Part shown: positions 23,801-32,398 of the stretch, in pieces
How positions within the stretch are numbered: position 1 is the stretch's first letter
How the letters are laid out: each line of letters opens with the position of its first letter
Assembly (NCBI GenBank): GCA_900155495.1
Contig: FTLJ01000909.1
Span: 1-46,346 of the forward strand
Reading direction: 5' to 3'
DNA length: 46,346 nucleotides
Source of the DNA: Porogramme epimiltina
Taxonomy: Eukaryota > Basidiomycota > Agaricomycetes > Polyporales > Polyporaceae
Position numbers and translations under genes: made by a program
Notes under the pieces: model-generated
The model's input: the letters and a program-made list of their open reading frames with translations, nothing else
Database searches by the model: none
What the model was told of the DNA's origin: nothing

Positions 23801-25430
23801 AACCAGGAGCGCTACGGGTGGGGGAGGCCAATTGTCTCGGGGGATATCTGGGGGAACCGAGGGCGGTCGCTCTGACGGGACTCGCAGAGCCAGAGCCTCG
23901 CGACGGGCTTCCAGGAGTCTTTGCAAGCTGCTTAGCGGTCATACCCACGTACTTGGCAGCTCGTGAGCCAGGTGTGATGTTTGTAGGAAGGGCAGTAGTG
24001 CGCGCAGGTGTGACCAAACTTCGCGTTGCGGCAGATGGACGAGGTCGGGCGGAAGGGGTTTGCAGGTTACTGGGAGTCTTTCGGCCGTTTGACGCTGCTG
24101 GAGTCACTCGACCGTTGCCTATGGAGGGTGTGACCCTGCCATTAGTTATTGACGGCGTGACTCTGCCGTTTGAGATCGATGGTGTTTTCCTGCCATTGCC
24201 CACAGAAGGAAGGTGGGATGGGGTCATTCTGCCTGAGGCCGAAAAGGAAGGCGTCATTCGTCCACTTCGTATGGACGCCACGGAGGACGGCCGCGACGAA
24301 ATAGAGACAGTAGCAGCGGAGAGCTTCGTGGAGGCAACGAAGACACCACAATTGGGAGGACATATGAAGTATTGCTTCCTGGAAAACAAAAAATGTCAGA
24401 AAATCAACTCAAAAATTGTCAATAAGCTGGGGGTGTGCACAATATAAGGCAGAAATCAGAGGGGGTTGAGGAGATGTACTTGTTCAATACGTCAGCGTTT
24501 CACTGACTGGGTGCACAGTACGACGCGTTCGATGGCCCGCGCCACACTCTCAATGGCCCCCTGGCACCTGCAAGTGTGGAAGCCCAACGTCACCCGCACA
24601 ACAGGCAACGCGATAATGGCGCGAATAGCGTCGCGACCCGTTACCAATACGAGCGGTACGCTTTGGAAGGAACGAAGATCGCATGACCGCTCGGAAATGC
24701 AAAGCTGCAGCAGAAACCCATAAACTTAAACAGACAAGCCTCTCATCCCGTGCCCACGTCCACCTTTGGAGTGAGAGCGCGAAACAGGGACGAGGGTCGC
24801 ACGCGCGGGCAGCGGGAGGGGAGAAGCGTGATGCAGCACTCACCCGGCAACGCTCCCGTTGTTCTTGCCCTTGCCCGCAAAGCCGCCGCTGAGCTCGACG
24901 CCGGCCCACATGCCGGGCTTGCCATCGATTTCGCCGAGGTACTTGAGGATGCCCTCGAAGCCCAGTGACTCGATCCGGACATTGTCCCCGACGTCGAAAG
25001 CGCGCCCCGCCCGGCTCGCGCTCCGGGCAAAGACATCCGCCGTCCTGCTTGGGGGACGCGCCGGGGCGGCCTTCGCCGATGGGGTGCGCCCCGCGCTCAC
25101 AGCCGAAGAGGAGGACGCGGAAGAGGAGGGGCGAATGCTCGCGTTGAGAGAGAGGGTGCCGTTTTGGCCGAAAGAAGAGGAGGCAGAGGGGGAAAGCTGG
25201 GAAGCAAAAGAGAGATCGCTCGCGCGCGGGGCGCGATGCTGGGCGGGGTCGTTGGCGCGGATAGCGTCGGCGAATGCTCTTGAGGCATAGTCGTCGTCCT
25301 GTGTGGCGATAGAGGGCCGCTGGCCGGCAGAGGAGGTGGAGCGGGGCCGGGGGAGGCCCGGGGTCGGGAGGTTGCTCTTGCCCGGGGTGGGGATTGCGGA
25401 GACGCGGCCTTTACCTGGAGTGACGGACAT
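20827..25430 (-). CDS. CLIP-170-type microtubule plus-end protein (CAP-Gly, coiled coil, two zinc knuckles)
   Basis: Ten exons: 24844-25430, 22899-24378, 22368-22841, 22096-22308, 21823-22049, 21658-21766, 21452-21604, 21329-21397, 21230-21274 and 20827-21177, 1235 residues. CLIP-170 proteins (yeast Bik1, fission-yeast Tip1) track growing microtubule ends and link them to the cortex and to dynein. Domain order: Ser/Pro-rich basic N-terminus with SAIP at 11-14; one CAP-Gly domain (about 148-215, GKNNG at 188-192); a Ser/Pro/Arg linker with seven GR[MKV]TP repeats (235-298) and more SP/TP sites; coiled coil from about 500 to 1140; and two CX2CX4HX4C zinc knuckles at 1175-1188 and 1215-1228. The exon-5 acceptor is ambiguous by three bases (TAG or CAG). 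Intron 1 (24379-24843) is long. The head-coil-knuckle order fixes the identity. Confidence 0.94.
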
Positions 25431-25757
25431 GGAGGGACATGAGACGGAGCAGGTAGCGAGAGGAGAGAGCGTGAAGGTAGATATCGGAGCAGAGAGCGCA
25501 AGGCAGAGTGTGACTGAACAAGCTCCCTCAGCGCACCTCGACCTCCACTTCAACTGCCCGTTGCCCAATCAGCACGCGCTTTCCGGGGTCTCCCAGCGTC
25601 TCCAGGGTCCTGCTCCCCTTTCCAGAGCGCGCTGCCACTCTTTCGTGTCCTTCACGAGCCACGGTCCGGCGGGTTTGCTGACCTGCACAAGCCTCTTCAG
25701 TGAGTCCCAGCACCTTCTGTCGTTAGTCCAGTGCGAGAACTGACCTAGCGTGCAGCC
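25431..25757. promoter_or_regulatory. Divergent promoter between CLIP and bL34m genes
   Basis: The 327-bp gap lies between two start codons pointing apart. I found no TATA box or other clear motif. Confidence 0.5.
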
Positions 25758-26141
25758 ATGCCGCGAATACCCCCTGCGCTCGCCCGTCTGCTCTCCCGCC
25801 CACCTGCTCTCCCCGCCGCGGTGCCACGAGCCGCATCCTCCACCTCCTTCGCCGCCTCCCTCACTCCCTTCCGGCCTATCGTTGCCTCTGCGGCCCCAAC
25901 CTCTTCGCTCCTGCGTGCTCTGCCATCCCTCTCGGCGCGTTTCAACCCCCTTGCCTCCATCCTCTCGCCCCTCTTCTCGCCCGTGCTTCAAGTGCGACAC
26001 AACACCAAAGGCCAGGAGTATCAACCCTCGCAGCGCAAGAGGAAGCGTAAGCACGGCTTCTTGACCCGCAAGCGGAGTGTCAACGGTCGCAAAATGCTTG
26101 CGAGGAGGAAGGCCAAGGGCAGGTTGTTCCTGTCTCATTGA
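25758..26141 (+). CDS. MRPL34: Mitochondrial large-subunit ribosomal protein bL34m
   Basis: Single exon, 127 residues. bL34 is a small basic protein of the large ribosomal subunit. The C-terminal ~35 residues carry the L34 signature: [20 protein letters not shown] followed by [13 protein letters not shown] at the end. The first ~80 residues are Ala/Pro/Ser/Leu/Arg-rich without acidic residues, as expected of a mitochondrial presequence. The gene is wedged between the CLIP and CLASP-like genes and is convergent with the latter. Assignment is firm. Confidence 0.95.
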   Translation: MPRIPPALARLLSRPPALPAAVPRAASSTSFAASLTPFRPIVASAAPTSSLLRALPSLSARFNPLASILSPLFSPVLQVRHNTKGQEYQPSQRKRKRKHGFLTRKRSVNGRKMLARRKAKGRLFLSH

Positions 26142-26423
26142 GGGAACGTTGGGCACCAGGGTCGAGTTCGCTGGTGAGCCCGCTTACTCGCTGTAATGTT
26201 TTCATGGCTCAACGCTGCCTTTAGCCTTATTCATTACGCTTGCGCGAGGTATAGACTAGGACGTAGCGTGTGTCGTATATCTCTACTCTACATAATCATA
26301 CAGTCAGCCCAACCAGCACGGCTTGCGCGGGGCGAGTAACTAAAAGCTACATGAAAATGCACGACCCAATGAAGCTGGTCGGCACCCTGCACGCTCAAAG
26401 AGCCACCGCGCACACGGCGTGTG
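26142..26423. other. Convergent 3' flank, nothing seen
   Basis: The 282-bp gap lies between the bL34m stop (+) and the CLASP-like stop (-). No feature could be identified. Confidence 0.5.
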
Positions 26424-29108
26424 TTACCTCGAGAACAGCGGCTGAACAGCAACTGGCTGGAAACCCTCGACACAAAACACCCTCCCGTCCGCGTCTGGGT
26501 CGCCCCCCACGAGGATGCTCTCGTCCTCCTCCTTCATGGGTGACAGCGGCCCGCCCTGGTGCATCTTGAGGAACCCCCGCTCGATCGACGCGACCAGCGC
26601 AGAGATGGGCGTTTGTTCCACTTCGAACCGCCTCTGTGGCTGGTGCTCGGGCGTCGGGGTGTGCGGGTCGACCGCGTGCACGATGGCGGGCTGAGCAGGC
26701 TCTGCGGTAGGGGGTGTCTGCCCGCCCTCTGACTCGGGCCTGGAGGCTGGGAGAGGGACGTCTGCTGGGGCACTAGCAGGTTCAATGCGTGCAGAGGGAG
26801 GCCGCGATGGTTGCAGGACAGGGAAGTCGATCTCAACAGTGGACGAAAGCTGTTCGACGACGGGCGGGGTGGGCTCCCGCGGAAGCGAGGGCGCAAGCTT
26901 GGGAGACTCGGGCAACGGCACGTCAGAGGGGGACACGACGGGAGCTGCATCGGCTGCTTGTGCCGCACGATGAGCTCTGGACGTCTTGTGCGACTCCTTA
27001 TGAGAACCGTCTTTCGACGAGGGCTTCGTAGTCGCAGAGCTACTCCTCGAGTGGACGCGGTTGGTCTTATCGCGCATGGTGACTGTGGCGGTTGGAGGAG
27101 GCGCGGGGGCGGGTGCCTTGGAGGAAGCCCTGGACCGCGAGCTCTTCTCTTTCTCCCTTTCTTTCTCGCTGTCGCCACTCGGGGCTTTCCTCTCCTTGTC
27201 AGAAGGCTTCCTGTCCTTCTCAACCGCCGCCTTCTCCATCGACCTCTTTTCCCTCTCGGACGTCTTCTCCCGTTCGGCATGCCTCCTCTCCCTATCAGAA
27301 GACTTTGCCTTCTCCTTCTCCCTCTCCACAGCCCGAGCCCTTGAGCTGGCTGTCGAGTGACTTGGGGCGGAAGGAGCAGGAGCAGTGGCAGTAGGAACAG
27401 CCGCCGTGGTCTGCGACGACGACACAGTCCTACTGCTTCTCCCCGCGCCAGAAGTAGCCGTCGTCGCAGCCGTGGTGGCACTTGAACCGGCCCCAGGACG
27501 CGTCGACGCCCCGAGCGACGCTGCGAGCTTCTTCTGGCGCGCCAGGTCCTCCTTCACGAGGGCAGCCACCACAGGGACCGCTGGCGTCGACCTGCTCGTC
27601 GAAATTACGCGTGGCCGAACGGGCCTCGACGGCGCGCCGGGGGGCGCAGCGGTCGTCTTGCCCTTCGCGGCCTCCGGCTCGGGCTCGGGCACACGCAAGA
27701 CGCGTCGCGCGCCCCCGCCGCCCATCGTCCGCTCCTTCCTTGCGCCATCGCCCTCTGAAGGGTTCAGCAGCACCGGACGAATGGGCCCGCTACGCGCCGC
27801 GCCCCCCACCGGCTGCCCCGCGAGTTCAGTACGCAGGACGCGTTGTGGGCCAGACTGAGGGCGGTCGGTCGCGCTCGGGAGGAGCTCGGTGATGGAGAGC
27901 GGGCGTTGTGGGCCTGAGGGCGCTGGGTGCGAGGGGATGTAGTCCGGCGGGGGCATGTCCACTTTGAGGCGCCTGGGCTCCTCGCGGGGCGGCCTGCGCG
28001 GACCGTCTTGTGCGCGCGAGGGGGCTGGGAGGACTTCGGGTGTGGGTGCGCGCATAGGCCGCTGGGGACCTGTGTGCGCCTGAGAGGTCGTCTGGGACGA
28101 CGACGTAGAGCGGACGTGCTTCGGTGGGCGCTGGGGGCCTGCTTGGTGAAGTGAAGACGCGGCGGGGGCGGGTTGGGTTTCGCTCTGCGCGGAGCGGGTC
28201 GATTGTGAAGACGTGGGTCGAGATGGGGGCTGTGAGGGAGGTCGAGAAGTAGGAACAGAGCCCTTGATGTCAAGGTATTTGCGCGTTCGAGGGGTGAGTG
28301 GGGCCGTGAAGCTATACACACGCATACGTCAACACGTGCATTGGTATAGACAGGATTGAAGCGACGCACCTGGGTAGACGTCCCGGCAGGAGGATTTTGT
28401 ATGCCTCAAACAACTTCTTCCCAACCTTCCTTACGTCTGCACTAGCATCCACGGCAGTGGAGCGGATGGTCGCCTCAATTTCCTTCGCCCTCTGCTCTTT
28501 CTCCAGGTCTGGCGGATTGAAACACTTGAGGCAGAGCATCATCGCGTCAGCGGCCGCTAGCCGGAGAGATACTGACTTGTCCGTGACCGATATCGAGCAG
28601 TAATGGATGATGGAAGGTGCTTGCGTATTTTGGACAAGTTCAGCAATGCATGCCTTCGCCCTGTTAACGAACACCTTGTTCGCTCTCGTGCAGAGAGTGA
28701 GGAGGGCGGGGAGATAATGTGGAATGAGGGGCTCGAACTCGCTTGTGAGAGTGGTCACCGCGGTGGTCATGAAGTTAGTAGCGGCTCCAGATAGTCGGGT
28801 GCGCTCTGAGTTGAGTGCGGAAGTGATTGGACGAGACGACGTTCGGAGAGCTGATATGAGGTCCGCGGGGTAGGTTTCTGCATTGCCAGTGCAGAGTGCT
28901 CCAAATCGGCCAAGTGCGTCTGCTATTGAGTCCCATGTCTCTTCTGTCTCGGGGCTAGATAGTGCATCTTGTATGTATTCTAGTTCTTCGAGTAGATGGG
29001 ACTGGCTATAGCACTAGTAGCAGAGCCTCCGGTGTAAGGGGGAAATGCCGTTCTGTAGGGAATTATCGCGCTCACCTCGATGGAAGTTAAAGGCGCTTTT
29101 GGAGGCAT
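26424..29108 (-). CDS. CLASP-type TOG-domain protein
   Basis: Three exons: 29076-29108, 28370-29001 and 26424-28311, 850 residues. Residues about 12-221 form a HEAT-like CLASP_N/TOG domain, seen in LLEELEYIQDALSSPE, in ETEETWDSIADALGRFG and in the repeat helices up to LPGRLPR. TOG domains bind tubulin; CLASP proteins (Stu1, Cls1) stabilise microtubules at plus ends, the spindle and the cortex. After the domain the protein is predicted disordered, with six GP[QRI]RP-like motifs at 280-400 (period mostly 21-23), a Lys/Glu/Arg-rich charged stretch (about 570-650) and a Pro-rich tail. It is shorter than typical CLASP (1000-1500 residues) and I see only one TOG domain, so it may be a fungal side branch. 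The 11-residue first exon is supported by MPPKAPLTSIE joining in frame. Confidence 0.82.
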
Positions 29109-29541
29109 CAACTTCGTAGATATGGGTGTTTATATTCAGGCTGAAATTCAAGGATTCTTCGATTGGTGCAGTGATGCAGACGGGAGATGGTGGATGTGGA
29201 TCGAGGGATGTTCGGATAGGTGGTCGTGGCTCACACAAGGCCTATAGCGCTCGAGCGCCCCGACTTCCCGAGCCTCCAGGGTTGAACATACGGCACCACG
29301 TGACCGCGGTGTTGCAGATTTGACGCTCGTTCAATTGCATTTCCAGACGGCCCGCATCGCCGAATGTCCAGTTCTTCCTCGAATCTCACCACCTTAATCC
29401 GATTCTCAGCGACATGCTAAAGTGGGCTCTTATTCTCAGCACATGACTGTCCACGGTCCAGAGATATAATGGACCATGAGCTCTGGCGTTTCTTGACTAT
29501 GTCAGCTCTTCTCCAGACTCCGCTAGTGCTGTTCTACCATC
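29109..29541. promoter_or_regulatory. Divergent promoter, CLASP-like and hydroxyproline dehydratase genes
   Basis: The 433-bp gap lies between divergent start codons. It has a CACGTGA word at 29297-29303 and a TATAAT-like word at 29465-29470, 72 nt before the dehydratase ATG. Both are short and could be chance. Confidence 0.4.
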
Positions 29542-30881
29542 ATGGATTTGTTCTCAGAAGTGACATCCGGAGAGTATTCGCAGGAAAATGTGGTGATCAG
29601 GGTCGTAGATATGCACACCGGAGGAGAGGTATGGGATGTTGTCGCTCAAACAATGGATCGAGATCTAACGATCAGTCACATACCATAGCCCACACGGATT
29701 GTCGTGGAAGGTTTCCCTGAATTGAAGGGGGATACGTTGCTGGAAAAAAGAGTGCATGCAAAGGAGAAAGTGGACTACGTCAGACAAAGGTACACTACTC
29801 GTGTTATGGAGAGAAGTATTTTGACCAAATTTGAGGAGTACAGGCTTATGAGAGAGCCGCGGGGTCACAAGGAAATGTACGGTGCTATACTCGTCCGCGA
29901 GACAGAGAAGACCAGAACGGGCGAGGCCGATATAGGTGTCTTGTTCTGCCACAATGGTGAGCTAGCGACTTAGATGCATGTGCGAAGTACGTACTCACGT
30001 GGGCCGCAGAGGGCTATTCTACAATGTGTGGACATGCAACCATCGCCCTTGGCCGTTTCCTGGTTGACACTCAAGATACGACGATCTTCCCGAGGCGTGG
30101 GGCGGTCGTATTCGACACCGCTGCACGGGAAAGCAGGATACGCCTACACGCACCTTGCGGAGTAGTGGAGGTCTCGGTCCCGAGCACTCTGAGTCGAGGC
30201 CGAGTTCGGTCCGATCCCAGCCGGGAGGTGTCCTTCGTGAGCGTGAAGAGCTTCGCGGCTGCAACAGACTTGGTTGTCGAAATTCCCGATGGACTTCTCT
30301 GGGACGAACTTCGCGACGGCGGTCGACGAAGCATCAAGGTAGACCTAGCGTACGGCGGTGCATTCTACGTGATCGTCCAAGAAAAGGAGCTGGGATTCCA
30401 GGGCGCAAGGAATGGAGACGTCGACATGAAGCACTTGGACCAGGTGACCGCGGTCGTGAAAAAGCTGGTGGGCGCAAGACGGGAGCTGTTCCAAGGGCAC
30501 GGACTCGACACGGAACTGGAATACTTGTATGGAGTGATTGTGGTGGATGGCGGTGAGGGCCAGAAGGGGCTGGGCGGGTTGGACGAGGGAAGACTCGGAG
30601 TATGTTTCTTCGCAGACCAACAAGTCGACCGTTCGCCAACGGGGTCAGGTGTCTCCGCGCGAGTGGCGCTCGCGTGTGCCAAGGGACTCCTAGAGCCGGG
30701 CGAACGTGTGCGGTTCGACTCGCCGTTGTCTGCGCGTCCGGGCGGCGAGGTGGGGGTGTTCATCGGAAGCGCGACGGGCGACGGACGGGCACGGGTGGAG
30801 GGGAAAGCATTCTACACGGGCGCGTGCGCGTTCGTGGTGGAGGAGGGGGACGGGATTTCACGCGACGGTTTCGTTCTCTAG
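29542..30881 (+). CDS. trans-3-hydroxy-L-proline dehydratase (proline racemase family)
   Basis: Three exons: 29542-29628, 29689-29956 and 30010-30881, 408 residues. The fold is that of proline racemase. Early motif DMHTGGEPTRIVVEG and active-site MCGHATIALGRF (C125) are present. At the place of the racemase's second Cys there is Thr (T329 in DRSPTGSG). Known trans-3-hydroxy-L-proline dehydratases have Cys and Thr at these two places, whereas racemases have two Cys. The predicted reaction therefore removes water from trans-3-hydroxy-L-proline to give delta-1-pyrroline-2-carboxylate, useful for taking up hydroxyproline-containing material. The neighbour downstream starts only 131 bp after the stop codon. 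The dehydratase-versus-racemase call rests on that Thr. Confidence 0.9.
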
Positions 30882-31012
30882 TTGGTGACGTAGGGCCGCG
30901 GCACACGACCGATGATGTCATAGTCTACGCCTACATAAACTCCAAGTCGCGGCCGGTCGCGGCCAACTCGACCATTGCCAGCTTCCCATATCCCTCCTCG
31001 CAGATTTCAACG

Positions 31013-31976
31013 ATGTCTTACGCCTCCGTCGCTGCACAGGGTGCCCCGCCTCCCTCTAAGCAGGTGTGTTTTAAACAACATGCTTACAACCTAGACTAAG
31101 TAACACTGAACCTCTGATTAGCCGCAGCCCAACCCGGCCCTCCTAACCACCGAGCCGCCGAGTGCGGACAACATCGCCGACGATGCAGCCAAGGTCAACC
31201 TAGTGTCTCCGGACTTTAAGAGCAACCCGGCAACAAAGACATCTATCCAGGACATCCCATCTGAGGCGCCAACGACCGGAACACCTAGTAGGCGCCGTCG
31301 GTATATCGACGAAGTGGAGCAGGAAGGCTTTTACTTGTTCAACCTCATGAAGCAGTACATTCTTCACCCCGCAGTTGCTGGTGGTATCATTGGGATTGGT
31401 AAGCCGATTGACCAAATTATCCACTCCCAGCTTCCTGATAGTTATGTGCAGCCAACATTGGTCTGATCTCGGGTGTCGCGTACACATTCTACTCCAAACC
31501 GCATCTCCAGCGCGACACGCGCTCAATCATGTCGGCCGTTGCGGGCTCCCTTGCACTCCTCGGCACAGAAGGGTACCTGGCGGAGAGATACCGCGAGACA
31601 CCGCAAGGTCAGCGGGAGGCTCAAAAGGCAAAGGAAGAAGGTGCACTGTTGTACCGCCATGCCCGTGAACAACTCCTCAGGCCGGGCGTGTTGGGCGGCC
31701 TTCTTGGGCTTTGTAGGTGACTTTCGCTGACTCTGGTGCGACACCCCGCTCACTTAGTTTGTAGTGAACGCTGGTGTAATCGGGGCTGTTGGTTACTTCT
31801 CCTACGTTAATTGGGACAGGCCGTCTTGGGATCGCCGCGTTGTCTCCTCTGTTACGGTGGGCCTACTTGCGCTTTGGGGCGGTGAAGGGTGAGAGTCATT
31901 GAAACGTCCGCAACTTCTGCTGACCGCACTATGGTTTAGATATCTTGCGGAGCGCTACCGAGAGACTCGTCATTAA
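31013..31976 (+). CDS. Om14-like mitochondrial outer-membrane protein, duplicated module
   Basis: Five exons: 31013-31063, 31122-31398, 31452-31712, 31765-31888 and 31940-31976, 249 residues. The first ~75 residues are polar. Two similar modules follow, at about 98-159 and 185-247. Each has two hydrophobic helices and ends with GYLAERYRET. The pattern (Pro, Gly-rich helix, short polar loop, second helix, then a tyrosine/arginine-rich end) resembles the C-terminal domain of yeast Om14, an outer-membrane protein of mitochondria that helps ribosome docking and carrier import. The introns inside each module sit at equivalent positions in the same phase. Om14 identity is a moderate-strength guess from pattern similarity; a duplicated membrane protein is certain from the sequence. 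Confidence 0.75.
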
Positions 31977-32398
31977 ATCTCTGGACTTCGCGTCGATGAA
32001 TCAGGGCAAGAAGATGCACACTGATCACAGTCTACCGACAGTGAGCATACGGCAGGCGCATACATTCTGTACTATGTTTCTATTGTATCCTCCATATTGT
32101 AAAGTCCATTCCGCGAGTTACGAATATAAGAGAATAAGAGACTTGCCAGAGTAGTCATACAGTGTTCGAAGACAGAAGGAAGGTTGGACGGAGCCGAGAC
32201 GGCGCTTATAGTACATACCGCCATTCCCATACAGGCCTATTTGGGTGACAAGCCTCTCGCTTATCTAATCGTGTCTCAATCCGAATCTTAATTTTTTGTC
32301 CCGATCTCTATACACTGCCCCTCATCGTCCTCGACGTCCTCGCCCTCGGCGGCATCTCAGCGTACTTGACCTCCTTACTCAAACACTAGCTGCACACA
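31977..32398. other. Intergenic region with eIF3c promoter
   Basis: This 422-bp gap separates two genes in tandem. It is less GC-rich than the genes around it. No TATA box or other motif is clear; a pyrimidine-rich stretch precedes the eIF3c ATG. Confidence 0.4.

Noticed and set aside
22882..24447. 521-codon open frame on the plus strand
   Set aside because: It lies antisense to the large CLIP exon and is made of Ser/Ala/Arg runs mirrored from the coiled-coil codons. The minus strand has clear domains.
28330..28340. CACGTG word in an intron of the CLASP-like gene
   Set aside because: Position inside an intron and background frequency of the word in this window make a regulatory role unlikely.
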